A stretch of DNA of 64,000 nucleotides from the NCBI GenBank assembly GCA_016712885.1, contig JADJQF010000004.1, forward strand, positions 1-64,000. Direction: 5' to 3'. Each line of letters begins with the position of its first letter. Positions within the stretch are counted from its first letter, which is position 1. The notes below the pieces were generated by a model. That model had not been told where the DNA came from and ran no database searches. It worked only from the letters and a program-made list of their open reading frames with translations. A program made the position numbers and the translations under genes. Shown piece by piece: positions 27,534 to 36,847 of the stretch. Source of the stretch: Candidatus Flexicrinis proximus (lineage in GTDB: Bacteria > Chloroflexota > Anaerolineae > Aggregatilineales > Phototrophicaceae).

Positions 27534-29780
27534 TTACGGCTCGATCTGCCTGAGGAGCTGAACATACTGCTCCGAATTTTGCGGCCCGAGGCGCAGAAGC
27601 TGTTTGATGGTGATCGCGGCCTCATGGGTCATACCGGCCTTCATCTGGAGTTCGCCCAGCGCGTCGAGCTGGACGATGGCGTCGGCGGTACGGTTCATCT
27701 GACGATAGATCCCGGCCAGACGCGACCGGAGACCGATCTCCTCGGGGTAGTGCTTGGACAATTCTTCCAGGGTCTTGAGGATGGGTGTGACCTGGCGGTT
27801 CTTGGCGTACATGCCAAGCAGGGCATCGAGGCGTTTGATGGCCTCGGTCGAGTTGGTCTGGCTAAAGAGGATATCGATGAGCTGGCGCTGGGCGCGCTCG
27901 TCGGTGGGCGCGATCTGGAGGATTTCCTCGTAGGTGCGCTGAGCGCGGCGCACGTCGAGGCGGGTGATGTCGATGTCGGCGATCTGATGCTTGATGCTGA
28001 CCTGTTGATCGAGGTCGGTGCTGAAGCGTTTGGCGAGCTGGTGGGCCATGACGAGGGCTTCACGGGCGCCTTCGATGTTGCCGAGCTGCTTATAGTTCTT
28101 GCCGAGCTGGATATAGTGAGCGAGGGCGTCGGCATTGCGGCCCTGAGTCTCAAGGATGTTGATCAGGGTGGAACGGATGTTGGTATCGAGCGGAGCCATC
28201 TCCAAGACCTCGTTGAGGATGGAGACGGCGCGATCGAAGTCGTTGCGGACGATATAGCTTTGGGCGACGGTGTAGTACTTGTTGATGGCCTGACGCAGGC
28301 GGCCTTCGCGGACCATGATCTCGGCCATGCGAACATGGACGGGCAGGTAGTAGGGGGCGTCCTCGACGGCCTGATGGGCCTCGTCCATGGCAAGGAGGAG
28401 GCGGCCTTCGCGGATGTAGCGGTCGATACGGCTGACGGTATCGGCGAGTTCGTCGCCGCCGCCGCTGCCGAGGAAGTCACGGACGCCGCCGGCGCCGGCG
28501 GTGCGGAGCATTTCGTCAAGGTGGACGCGAAGCTCACCGACACGCTGAGGCCACTCTTTGCCGGCGAGGGTGCGGAGCAGGCGCTGATTGATGGCCGAGA
28601 GCAGTTCGTCGTTGGCTTCGTTGAGCGCGTTGAGCAACCCTTCGTAGACGCCTTTGGTTTCGGATTCGGTGGCGCCGTTGCGTTTGGTGTCGATGGCATG
28701 CAGGGCCTGGACGAGGTAGCGGGCGGCCTGTTTCTGCCGTCCCAGCTTGGCGCTGGCCATGCCGAGGGCGTGGAGCGCACCGGTACTGAGTTCAGGCAGA
28801 TTGAGGGCGACCTCGAGGTGCTTGAGGGATTCTTCGGCGCGGTCGGCCTGCAGGAGCAGCCCGCCGAGGCTCATTTTGAGGGCGGGATGCTGGAGGCGGA
28901 CGACGGCACGCTGATAGGCAGCGATGGCCTCGGTGCGGGCGTCCTGGCGCTGAAGCTCCATGGCCTGGAGGGCATCGGCGCCGGTTTCGTCGAGCATGCC
29001 GGTTTCCAGCACGTAGGCGGCGAGCAGATTGAGGGCTTGATTGATGGCCTCACCGAGGGGGCCGCGCGGGTCGCCTTCGAGGCGGCGGGCGCTTTCAGCG
29101 TCTTCGAAGTCGAAGTCCGAGTCGAGGCGCTTCTCGGAATGTTTGAGGGTGCCGGGGCTGTTCTCGTCGTCGGGCGGCATGACAAGTTCGCCGCCGGAGC
29201 GGAGAGCGTTGAGACTGTTCAAGGCGAAGGAATTGCGCGGGTCGAGTTTAAGCGCGCGTTCGACGGCTTTGGCAGCGCGTTCGGAGTCGTGATTGCGCTG
29301 GAACCAGTAGGCGAGGATCAGGTACTGGCGGAGGGAGCGTTTGCGGTCGTTGATGCGCTCATAGGCCTGGGCAAGCTTGGCATGGACGCTGGTCAGGCCG
29401 GGGGTGAGGGCAGTGGCGCGTTCCCAACTGAAGATCGACTTGTCGATGTCGCGCAGGCCGAGGTACGACTCGGCGACCTGCGCGTATTTCTGCGAGGCCT
29501 CCTTGTTGCGGCCCATGCGCTCAAGGACTTCGGCGGCCTGTTCAGCGGCGGCAGGGTCTTCAGGGGCAAGCTGCTGGGCGCGCTCAAGGGTGCGGAGCGC
29601 GTCGTTGAGCTTATCGGCCTTGAGGAAGGCCAGACCGAGGTGAAGGTGCGCCTCGGCGTCCTCGACCATTTCCTGGACGGCCAGGGTATAGGCGCGGATA
29701 GCGACCGGCCAGTTCTGATCCCACGCGGCGTCGTGCCCGGAGGTCATGTATTTTTCGTAGGCTTCGCGGTTTCCAGCCAT
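27534..29780 (-). CDS. Large cytoplasmic TPR protein (748 aa)
   Basis: The start is MAGNREAYEKYMTSGHD, without a signal peptide. TPR units fill both ends: residues about 20-200 (AEAHLHLGLAFLKADKLNDA, AKAVERALKLDPRNSFALNS) and about 465-745 (YLPVHVRMAEIMVREGRLRQ, AVSILNEVLEMAPLDTNIRS, IVQLDALGELQMKAGMTHEA). A less repetitive middle part has a GGDELADT Gly-rich patch (about residue 425). No enzymatic domain. It probably acts as a scaffold. It follows argF by 16 bases, so the two may be cotranscribed. Confidence 0.85.
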   Translation of the reverse strand: MAGNREAYEKYMTSGHDAAWDQNWPVAIRAYTLAVQEMVEDAEAHLHLGLAFLKADKLNDALRTLERAQQLAPEDPAAAEQAAEVLERMGRNKEASQKYAQVAESYLGLRDIDKSIFSWERATALTPGLTSVHAKLAQAYERINDRKRSLRQYLILAYWFQRNHDSERAAKAVERALKLDPRNSFALNSLNALRSGGELVMPPDDENSPGTLKHSEKRLDSDFDFEDAESARRLEGDPRGPLGEAINQALNLLAAYVLETGMLDETGADALQAMELQRQDARTEAIAAYQRAVVRLQHPALKMSLGGLLLQADRAEESLKHLEVALNLPELSTGALHALGMASAKLGRQKQAARYLVQALHAIDTKRNGATESETKGVYEGLLNALNEANDELLSAINQRLLRTLAGKEWPQRVGELRVHLDEMLRTAGAGGVRDFLGSGGGDELADTVSRIDRYIREGRLLLAMDEAHQAVEDAPYYLPVHVRMAEIMVREGRLRQAINKYYTVAQSYIVRNDFDRAVSILNEVLEMAPLDTNIRSTLINILETQGRNADALAHYIQLGKNYKQLGNIEGAREALVMAHQLAKRFSTDLDQQVSIKHQIADIDITRLDVRRAQRTYEEILQIAPTDERAQRQLIDILFSQTNSTEAIKRLDALLGMYAKNRQVTPILKTLEELSKHYPEEIGLRSRLAGIYRQMNRTADAIVQLDALGELQMKAGMTHEAAITIKQLLRLGPQNSEQYVQLLRQIEP

Positions 29781-29796
29781 GCCGCACCCTTCACAC

Positions 29797-30717
29797 TTAC
29801 TGCATCAACAATTTCGCCAAGACGGCCTTTTGTGCATGCAGGCGGTTATGTGCCTGCTGAAAGATGATGGCGCGAGGGCCATCCATCATCTCATCGGTGA
29901 TTTCCTTGCCACGGTATGCGGGGAGGTCGTGCATCACCACCGCGTCGGATTTGGCAAGGCCGAGCAAATCGTCGTTGATCTGGTAGCCGCCGAAGACCTT
30001 GATACGTTCCTCGGCTTCGGCTTCCTGACCCATGCTGATCCAGGTATCGGTATAGAGGATGTCCGCGCCTTTGGCTGCTTCTTCGGGCCGTTCAAGCTGC
30101 GTAAATTCGATCTCACTGCGGCGGACAACGGGCGCGGCGGCATCGAGAACGACTTGCGGAAGGGTATAGCCCGAGGGCGCGGCAATGGTGAAGTCGATGC
30201 CGAAGTGCGCGCACATGAACAAGAGCGACGCCGCGACATTGTTGCCATCACCAATATACGCCAATTTCAGGCCATCGGTGCGGCCAAAATGCTCACGAAT
30301 CGTCAATACATCGGCCATGACCTGACAGGGGTGATGGTCGTCGCTGAGGCCATTGATGACCGGCACGCCGCTCCAACGGGCCAGCTCGGCCAGATGGTTG
30401 TGGTCGAAGACGCGGGCCATGATGCCGTGGACCATGCCGGAGAGGACGCGGGCGATATCGCTGATGGCTTCGCGCTTGCCGAGGCCGACCTCGTTCTGGC
30501 CGAGCATGATGGCGGTGCCGCCGAGGTGCTGCATGCCCACGTCGAAGCTGACGCGGGTACGCAAGGAGGGTTTCTGGAAGATCATGGCGAGGATCTTGCC
30601 CTTGAGGATGGGCTGATTGCCGCCGGCAAAATACTCGGCTTTCAAACGCGCCGCATCATCGATCAGGGCGCGGAGTTCTTCGGTTGACCAGTCTTCAAGC
30701 TGAATAAAGTGCCGCAT
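29797..30717 (-). CDS. argF: Ornithine carbamoyltransferase-like enzyme
   Basis: A 306-residue product, the usual length. Carbamoyl-phosphate site: FQKPSLRTRVSFD (S-x-RT-R). Catalytic His: GVPVINGLSDDHHPCQVMAD (HPCQ..AD). Ornithine loop: DTWISMGQEAEAEERIKVFG (SMG). The motif normally HCLP reads HDLPAYRGKEIT here, so Asp replaces the substrate-binding Cys. Otherwise this is the arginine-pathway enzyme that makes citrulline in the cytosol. SD AAGGG is 6 bases upstream. Confidence in the family is high and in the exact substrate a little lower. Confidence 0.85.
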   Translation of the reverse strand: MRHFIQLEDWSTEELRALIDDAARLKAEYFAGGNQPILKGKILAMIFQKPSLRTRVSFDVGMQHLGGTAIMLGQNEVGLGKREAISDIARVLSGMVHGIMARVFDHNHLAELARWSGVPVINGLSDDHHPCQVMADVLTIREHFGRTDGLKLAYIGDGNNVAASLLFMCAHFGIDFTIAAPSGYTLPQVVLDAAAPVVRRSEIEFTQLERPEEAAKGADILYTDTWISMGQEAEAEERIKVFGGYQINDDLLGLAKSDAVVMHDLPAYRGKEITDEMMDGPRAIIFQQAHNRLHAQKAVLAKLLMQ

Positions 30718-30754
30718 GTCGCCCTTTCAGACTGCTGCGATAAGTCTGTCAGCG

Positions 30755-30760
30755 AGTATA
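30755..30760 (-). promoter_or_regulatory. Extended -10 promoter element (TGCTATACT)
   Basis: Read leftward: GTGCTATACT, about 40 bases before the argF start. The same GTGCTATA(A/C)T box precedes the genes starting at 32,748 and 44,128. Confidence 0.45.
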
Positions 30761-30819
30761 GCACACGGCAGAAGATCGCCGAAATGAAAAACCGGAAATG
30801 GTGATGACTGGTGGCTGGG

Positions 30820-30889
30820 GTGGAGGCAGCGCCTCCACGCCTCCGCGAGGGACTTGCGCCCCTCGCTCCCCCATTGCGGCGATTTAGAC
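30820..30889 (+). repeat. Three-hairpin repeat, truncated copy R5
   Basis: Hairpin 1 (GTGGAGGCAGCGCCTCCAC) and hairpin 2 (GCGAGGGACTTGCGCCCCTC) are intact. The third hairpin is cut after GCGGCGATTTAG and is followed directly by the 80-base tandem array. Confidence 0.8.
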
Positions 30890-30898
30890 GGCCGGGGA

Positions 30899-31190
30899 GC
30901 GGGGAAGTGAACCACAGAGGGCACAGAGCACACAGAGAAACACAGAGGGGCGGATTAGGGGGCGAGTGGTGTGTGGGCGGAGGGGGAGGAGCGGGGAAGT
31001 GAACCACAGAGGGCACAGAGGACACAGAGAAGTACGGAGGGGGTGGATTGGGGGCGTGGGCGGAGGGGAGGAGCGGGGAAGTGAACCACAGAGGGCGCAG
31101 AGGACACAGAGAAGTACGGAGGGGGTGGATTGGGGGCGTGGGCGGAGGACGCGGGGAAATTAACCACAGAGGGCGCAGAGGACACAGAAG
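30899..31190 (+). repeat. Tandem array of about 80-base units (4 copies)
   Basis: Units begin GCGGGGAA(G/A)T at about 30,899, 30,991, 31,072 and 31,151 (spacings about 91, 81 and 79). Each contains ACCACAGAGGGC(A/G)CAGAG and a GGGGGTGGATTGGGGGCGTG stretch in the middle copies. ACCACAGAGG...CACAGAG elements are a known dispersed repeat type in many environmental bacteria. Non-coding. Confidence 0.85.
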
Positions 31191-31212
31191 GATACGTGTT
31201 CGAAAATCTACT

Positions 31213-32748
31213 TTAGAGCAGGCCCAGGCCGTACTTACGCAGGGACTTGTCGAGCGCTTCGCGCGTGATCTCGAACAGTTCGGCGTTCTGGTCGGTGCGT
31301 TCCTTGTCGCGGGCGGAGAGCATGCGCTGGAGCTGTGCCTGCATGACTTTGACGTTCTCGTCCGGCAGGAGCACCTCGTCATAGATGATGATGCCGGCGA
31401 GCACCAGCGGCAGATAGACATCGGCGAAGGTCATTTTCGCGCCGGAGGTCAAGGTTTCCATCCAGTCATTGGCGAAGGATTCCATTTCGGGGGCGGTTCC
31501 CAAATCCAGACCGGTGGCGGCTTCGACTTCACGGAGCGCGAAAATGAGCGCGTCGTGCAGGAGCGGTTCGAAGCAGCGTTCCGGCACGAATTTGGAGACA
31601 AAGCGCGCGGCACGCTCGTCTTCTTCGAGCAGGATGAGGAGTTCTTCGAGCCAGTGGAGACGGATGGGCTGAATGCCGCCCTGGATGGGGATGCCGCCGG
31701 TGGAGCGCATCATCGGGACGGAGCCGGTGGTGCGCATGGCGGGGATGGAGCCGGTGGTACGGGCCGCAGGGATGGAACCGGTAGTGCGCGCGGCGGGGAA
31801 CTGGCCGGTGGCGTCGGGTTTCACGATGGGGATGGAGCCGGTGACGCGGGTGGCGGTGTTCGAGCGGCCAAGCCGGGTATGGACTTCATATTCGGGACGG
31901 GGGTTAAAGGTGCGCCCGTAACTGAGCTGGCCGGTGCAGGCGTATTCGAGGATACGGACCATGACGCGCGCGATGAGCGAGGCTTCAATCGCGGTCAGCT
32001 CATAGCCCGACTCCTTGAAGCGGGCGATGGTACGGTTGGTCAGGGGTTCCAACATGCGGGTGCGGTCGAGGGCAGGCAGCGCGTAGTTGACAAGGGCGTC
32101 GCGGTGCTTCTCCATCAAGGCTTTGGGGTCTTCGCGGAGGTCGCGGCGCGTCCAGAGCGGCTGATAGTCGGCCTTGCGGTCGATGACGCCGCCGAGACCG
32201 CCTTCCTCGATGTTGAAGTGGCCTTCAAGGGTAGGCGTGCCGCTGAACAAGCCGCCGCGCTTGGCGCCGCCGGTGTACTTGTTGCCGCGCAGGGATTCGA
32301 TGGCCTGCTGGGCACGCTGGCCCATGGCGCCCATGTAGAAGGCGCCGCCGCCGTCGGCAGAGCGGACACGGTTGCCTTTGCCGGCGGTGGCCTTGGCGGT
32401 GATTTGCAGCGAAATCTTGTACATGCCGGGGGCGGTGCCAGGCTGGGCGAGCAGCGGGAGGGTCAGCACGCCCACCTCGCAGGCCTGCATGCCAATGGCG
32501 AGGCGCTGGACTTTGGCGATGAAGGCACCGTTCCTGCCGGACAGGTCGCGCTGGGGAACGGTCAGGACGGCCAGCACTTCGAGTGCCGAGTCGGTAGTGT
32601 TCTGGAGGATAACGGTGACGTCCATGGGCCGACCGGCCTTAGCCGGGTTGGGGCGCACGGCAACGGCGGCCTGCACAACGCCAAAATCTAGGCGGACACC
32701 GCCGCTGATATAGCCCAGTACATCTGGAAAATTGGCAGGCTCAGGCAT
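31213..32748 (-). CDS. Hypothetical protein with ATGSIP-type tandem repeats (511 aa)
   Basis: The start is taken at ATG 32,748 (MPEPANFPDVLGYISGGVRL); a TTG two codons upstream is also possible. N-terminal beta domain (residues about 1-120, VTVILQNTTDSALEVLAV), then a helical region. Residues about 300-355 hold about six copies of an 8-9 residue unit (RTTGSIPAA, RTTGSIPAM, RTTGSVPMM), and a helical C-terminus follows (about 360-511, WLEELLILLEEDERAARFVS). No signal peptide. The linker probably separates two globular parts. No family recognised. Confidence 0.75.
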   Translation of the reverse strand: MPEPANFPDVLGYISGGVRLDFGVVQAAVAVRPNPAKAGRPMDVTVILQNTTDSALEVLAVLTVPQRDLSGRNGAFIAKVQRLAIGMQACEVGVLTLPLLAQPGTAPGMYKISLQITAKATAGKGNRVRSADGGGAFYMGAMGQRAQQAIESLRGNKYTGGAKRGGLFSGTPTLEGHFNIEEGGLGGVIDRKADYQPLWTRRDLREDPKALMEKHRDALVNYALPALDRTRMLEPLTNRTIARFKESGYELTAIEASLIARVMVRILEYACTGQLSYGRTFNPRPEYEVHTRLGRSNTATRVTGSIPIVKPDATGQFPAARTTGSIPAARTTGSIPAMRTTGSVPMMRSTGGIPIQGGIQPIRLHWLEELLILLEEDERAARFVSKFVPERCFEPLLHDALIFALREVEAATGLDLGTAPEMESFANDWMETLTSGAKMTFADVYLPLVLAGIIIYDEVLLPDENVKVMQAQLQRMLSARDKERTDQNAELFEITREALDKSLRKYGLGLL

Positions 32749-32790
32749 GGTCAAAATCCGAAGTAGTTTGAGTTGTAAAAGTTATTAGGG

Positions 32791-32796
32791 AGTATA
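32791..32796 (-). promoter_or_regulatory. Extended -10 promoter element (TGCTATACT)
   Basis: Read leftward: AGTGCTATACT, about 45 bases ahead of the repeat-protein start. Confidence 0.45.
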
Positions 32797-32945
32797 GCAC
32801 TTACAGCGAATCTGCAGCGATTCTGGTTGTAAAGATTTTGTTACAAGTAGTCAATAAGTCCCTGCCGGATGGGCGATCCGGCACAAAAAACTGATCTTAG
32901 ACTTACAATGGCGAGATCAGGTGAGACAGCACAGGTGAACTGAAG

Positions 32946-34016
32946 ATGAAGCCTTCCCTACTCAAGTGGTCTGCTGTGTGTGCCGCTACCTTACTCCTAT
33001 TCGTGATACCCGCCGCCGCACAGGATGCCGAACCGCGCGCCGCGCCGGCCAACGACAACCTGGCCGCGTACACGATCATCCTGCCGCGCGATGCGATGAA
33101 CCGCACGGTTACCATCAATACCGTGCAGGACGCGACCGAACAGACAGGCGAACCCGACCCGAGCTGCATCGCAGGCGACATCTTCGATACGGTGTGGTTC
33201 CGGATCGAAGCGCCGTACGACATTCATCTGGTCGTAGATACCTTTGAAAGCACCCTCAATAGCAGCGCCTCGAACCATAATACCGTGATTGCCGTTTACA
33301 GCTCGTCGACGGGTGGCGCGACGTTTGGCGCGCTGACGGAAGAATACTGCTCGTCGGGCGGCTCAAGCGCGGGAAGCTTCACGTGGGTGCCGCTGCCCGC
33401 CGCAAACTACTTCCTTCAGGTCGGTTCCGAGGTGTCGCTCTCAACTGCCAGCACGTATATCGTGGAATTCGGTTCGCGCTATCAACTGCTGACCAACACC
33501 GATTTCGGCACGGGCGTGGCGGTGACCACGCCGTGGGTCGTCACCGGCACCGGCACGATTGGCGATAAAGTGGTGTGCAACGCGCCGATCACCCGGGTGG
33601 TCGACGCCTGTTCGTTCCGCTTCAAGACCAGCGCGACCGAAGCCAGCGTCCTGAGCTATACCTTCAAGAACGCGGCGCTGCTGCCGCACGATACGGGGCC
33701 GACGCGCTACTCGGAGTTTGTGCTGGATGTGGATTATTTCACGGAGCGCGCGCAGACGAATACCAAAGCCAGCGTTCAGGTGACATTTCAGGACGGCACA
33801 AAGGACAAAGGCTCCGGCACGCTGGGGTTTGCCGGCGCGATCTATGTCGATCCGGATACCGGGGCAACGCCGGTGAAGGCAAAAGTGAAGCTCGTCCATA
33901 CCGGGACGATCGGCAAGCCGATGTATATCACCGAGGTAAGGCTGTTCTACGCACCGGGCGCTACCGGGCGCGGCACGGCGGACGCGGTACTGCCTGTGCC
34001 GGCGGCGGCGCGGTAA
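32946..34016 (+). CDS. Secreted beta-rich protein (356 aa)
   Basis: Signal peptide MKPSLLKWSAVCAATLLLFV with likely cleavage after PAAAQ. The mature part begins with a pre-peptidase-like beta domain (NDNLAAYTIILPRD... DTVWFRIEAPYDIHLVVDTF... NTVIAVYSSSTGG), a pattern found in PPC-type domains. A second beta region (TDFGTGVAVTTPWVVTGTGT) that resembles carbohydrate-binding-type sandwiches follows. No catalytic motif seen. The start has a GGTGAACTGAAG purine stretch. A hairpin (TGCCGGAT/ATCCGGCA) lies in its leader region. Confidence 0.75.
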   Translation: MKPSLLKWSAVCAATLLLFVIPAAAQDAEPRAAPANDNLAAYTIILPRDAMNRTVTINTVQDATEQTGEPDPSCIAGDIFDTVWFRIEAPYDIHLVVDTFESTLNSSASNHNTVIAVYSSSTGGATFGALTEEYCSSGGSSAGSFTWVPLPAANYFLQVGSEVSLSTASTYIVEFGSRYQLLTNTDFGTGVAVTTPWVVTGTGTIGDKVVCNAPITRVVDACSFRFKTSATEASVLSYTFKNAALLPHDTGPTRYSEFVLDVDYFTERAQTNTKASVQVTFQDGTKDKGSGTLGFAGAIYVDPDTGATPVKAKVKLVHTGTIGKPMYITEVRLFYAPGATGRGTADAVLPVPAAAR

Positions 34017-34036
34017 TCCGGGCGGCGGCAGGGATG

Positions 34037-34300
34037 GTGGAGGCGCTGCCTCCACACCTCCGCGAGAGGGTTGACCCCCTCTCGACTCCCTTCTCTGCGA
34101 AATGGACAGGCTTGCCTGTCCATTTCGCTGTGAGAGAGGCAAGCCTGCAAACATCTTTGCAGGGCTGGGACGGAGTTCCGGGGTGATGGTGGAGGCGCTG
34201 CCTCCACACCACCGCGAGAAGGTTGTCACCCTCTCGACTCCCTTCTCTGCGCATTGAACGGGCAGGCCCATTCAATGCGCTGTGAGAGACGCAGGCGTGC
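34037..34300 (+). repeat. Three-hairpin repeat, copies R6 and R7
   Basis: Copies start at 34,037 and 34,189. Third stems differ but pair within each copy: R6 GCGAAATGGACAGGC/GCCTGTCCATTTCGC, and R7 GCGCATTGAA/TTCAATGCGC. The copies lie downstream of the secreted beta protein. Confidence 0.85.
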
Positions 34301-34333
34301 CGAGTCTGGACCAGTGGCTGTTTGTCATCCAGC

Positions 34334-34405
34334 GGACGCCATGTATGGCGTCCCTACAAAACACCGTGTTTCTTCTCGTACAGACGTGCGAGGCGGCGTA
34401 CACCC
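34334..34405 (+). repeat. Second repeat family, copy B1
   Basis: It starts with the inverted repeat GGACGCCATGTATGGCGTCC and continues ACACCGTGTTTCTTCTCGTA. Copy B2 (52,306-52,375) is about 88% identical. Both follow directly after a three-hairpin repeat. Confidence 0.75.
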
Positions 34406-34426
34406 ATCCAAATTGCGTCACATGGT

Positions 34427-36832
34427 TCAGCGGACGGTCACGGTGCCGAGATAGATCAGGCCGTCCTGCGCGCGCCTGCCGTCCCCTTGCACGGGGAAGC
34501 GGACGAGGTCGGGATAGGTGTACCAGCCGGCGTAGACTTCGAGCGGGCCGGTGAAGCCGTCAGGAAGGGCGATGTCGAGCGTCTCGGCGAGCAATGCGCC
34601 GGCGGCGAACGATCCCGGCGCGCTGTCGAAGCCGCCGAGGTCCTGACCGTCGGGGGTGAGGAGCTTGACGAAGCGCACGTCGGTTTCAAGGCGCGGGGCG
34701 TCGAAGTGCCATGAGAGGCGCACCGGCAGGGTACCGCCGACGGCGGTGGCAGGGATGGACGCGGCGTCCATGACAATGCCGTCGCCCAGCTCTACCCGCT
34801 CGATGACGGCCAGTCCGGAGAGGCTCAAGGTGGGCTGAAGCAGACGGATGGCGCGGCAGGTGAGCGCGGGCGAGGGCCGGAGCGAGGGACACGACGGGTC
34901 GAGGACGACGGTCACGGTATGGTAGCCGGCTTCGGCGATCAGCGGGGTGGTGAGGGACATGCCGCCCGGGTTAGGCCAGTGCCTGATGACCTGTCCGTCG
35001 AGCAGCAGGGTCAGGCTGCCGTCCTGCCCGTCAAGCTCGCCGCCGAGGTCGACGGTGCCGAACTGTGGAAGGTAGAAGTGCATGTCGAGGCGTCCGGTAA
35101 GGTCGACATCGCCGGCCGGAACGCCGGAGGTATAGAACGGCGCGGGCTGAACCGGATCGGGCAGCAGGAAGAGTTCGAATTCCCAGTCCTCGAAGGCCGG
35201 GGGGCCAAAGGCAGCGGTGAGCCGCGCTTCAAGCGTTCCGTAGCCATCCCCATAGCGCTTGTGCACGATGACAGCATCGACGCCGGCGGCGTCCATGAGC
35301 GCGGGGTCGAGGGTTTCCTCAAGGATCGACAGTTTGGCGATACTGACCGGCGTGCGGCGGGTGACCTGGCCGGCGATGAGCGGCTTTTCGTGGCCGGTTT
35401 GCAGATACATGCCGTGTTTGGCGGCGAGCAGGTTGCCCCAGGGCATGTCCATGACAGCGCGGATGTCGGTGCGGTCGCGCAAGGCGAGGATCGGCGCGGG
35501 GATGGCGGCGCTGATGGATGGAAAGGGCGCGAAGGACTGGTAATCGAGGATGAGCAGCGCGGCCAGCGCGAGGGCGAGAACGCGGCCGCGTCCGCGCCAG
35601 AGGACGGAGGCGCCGATGCCGACCAGCACCGCGGCGGCCAACGCCACGGTGAAGCTGAAGCGCCCAGGGGTACGGGCGAGGCTGAAGCCGGGGAGGTTGT
35701 AGACCCAGGCCCAGGGCATGGTCAGGAAGGTGTCGGCGGTGTCGATGCGGAGGGTGGCCGGGCGGCCGAGGATGGTGACGAGCGGGCCGAGGGCGAGCAC
35801 CGCTGCCAGGATCAGGAGGGCCAGCCACCAGCGCGATTCGCGGCGCTTCCAGACGGCGATGACGCTGAGGACGGCGGCGGCGAGGCCGTAATAGGTCAGA
35901 CCTTCGATCAGGTTGGTGCCGAGGACGGCGCGGCTGTAGGAGAGGGACGACCAGAGCGGAGCCTCGAAGGAAGGGGTGGCGAGGCCGAGCAGATCGGCGC
36001 TGAAGATGATGGTGCCGAGGTCGCCGGTATAGGTTTCGTCGAAGGCGTCGGCGGCGACCGGGAGCGCGAAGACGAGCAGCAGCAGGAACGCCCCGGTCAG
36101 CGCCGCGGCCGAGGTACGCATGGCGGCGCGCAGGTCACGGGAGGCGATCTGGGCCAGCACGAACAGGCCGGTGACCGGCAGGAGCACATAGATGAGCTGG
36201 AGGGTGTGGCCGAAGGGGCTGGCGATGAACCAGGCGACGGTACGCAGGAAACGGCCGCGCGTGAACCCTTCGCGCAAGGCGAAGAGGGCGTCGATATAGA
36301 GAGGGACCGGCCACATGACCATCAGGCCGCCGTGACCGCCGAAGAGATGGCCCTGAAACACGGGGAAGGTCAGGAAAGCGGCGCCTGCGATCAGGGCGGG
36401 CGGATAGGTGACGGCCCCGGCGCCCGGCCATGCGGCGCGCCCGCCGATGCGGGTGACGAGGAAGGCCATGGTCAGGCCGTTGAGCGCCATGGTGAGCAGG
36501 ACCTGAAGGTTATAGGCGGCGGCGACGGGCATGACGAGGGCGAAGGCCCAGGCCGGGAAGAACTGGAGCGGGTTGCTCCAGAGGCTGATGCCGCCGATGC
36601 CGTCCGGGTAGCCGAGGAGAGTCTGGGTAAACAGCGGCTGGCCGTGCTTGAGCGCGTAGCCATACCACCAGAGATGATGACCCATCTCGTAGGAGTCGCC
36701 GGTGTGATGGCCGATGAAGGCGCCGGACAGATTGGCGGCGGCCGGCCAGGTGATGAGCGCGGCCAGGGCCAGAAAGAGCGCGAAGGCGATCAGCCAGGGA
36801 CGGAGTGAGGTGAAGCGCGAAGATTGACTCAT
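34427..36832 (-). CDS. Polytopic membrane protein, GT-C/YfhO-like
   Basis: An 801-residue product with about 11-12 membrane spans in the first 460 residues (for example WLIAFALFLALAALITWPAA and AVLSVIAVWKRRESRWWLAL). An extracytoplasmic C-terminal region of about 340 residues follows. The first luminal loop contains GDSYEMGHHLWW near residue 45, typical of GT-C polytopic glycosyltransferases, which use an acidic residue in loop 1. It would transfer a sugar from a lipid carrier, with the acceptor unknown. It ends 15 bases downstream of the propeller gene. Confidence 0.7.
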   Translation of the reverse strand: MSQSSRFTSLRPWLIAFALFLALAALITWPAAANLSGAFIGHHTGDSYEMGHHLWWYGYALKHGQPLFTQTLLGYPDGIGGISLWSNPLQFFPAWAFALVMPVAAAYNLQVLLTMALNGLTMAFLVTRIGGRAAWPGAGAVTYPPALIAGAAFLTFPVFQGHLFGGHGGLMVMWPVPLYIDALFALREGFTRGRFLRTVAWFIASPFGHTLQLIYVLLPVTGLFVLAQIASRDLRAAMRTSAAALTGAFLLLLVFALPVAADAFDETYTGDLGTIIFSADLLGLATPSFEAPLWSSLSYSRAVLGTNLIEGLTYYGLAAAVLSVIAVWKRRESRWWLALLILAAVLALGPLVTILGRPATLRIDTADTFLTMPWAWVYNLPGFSLARTPGRFSFTVALAAAVLVGIGASVLWRGRGRVLALALAALLILDYQSFAPFPSISAAIPAPILALRDRTDIRAVMDMPWGNLLAAKHGMYLQTGHEKPLIAGQVTRRTPVSIAKLSILEETLDPALMDAAGVDAVIVHKRYGDGYGTLEARLTAAFGPPAFEDWEFELFLLPDPVQPAPFYTSGVPAGDVDLTGRLDMHFYLPQFGTVDLGGELDGQDGSLTLLLDGQVIRHWPNPGGMSLTTPLIAEAGYHTVTVVLDPSCPSLRPSPALTCRAIRLLQPTLSLSGLAVIERVELGDGIVMDAASIPATAVGGTLPVRLSWHFDAPRLETDVRFVKLLTPDGQDLGGFDSAPGSFAAGALLAETLDIALPDGFTGPLEVYAGWYTYPDLVRFPVQGDGRRAQDGLIYLGTVTVR

Positions 36833-36847
36833 ATGCGGAATTGTATC

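Noticed and set aside
34919..36808. 629-codon frame opposite the GT-C-like gene
   Set aside because: Gly/Glu-rich antisense shadow; the leftward frame has clear membrane spans.
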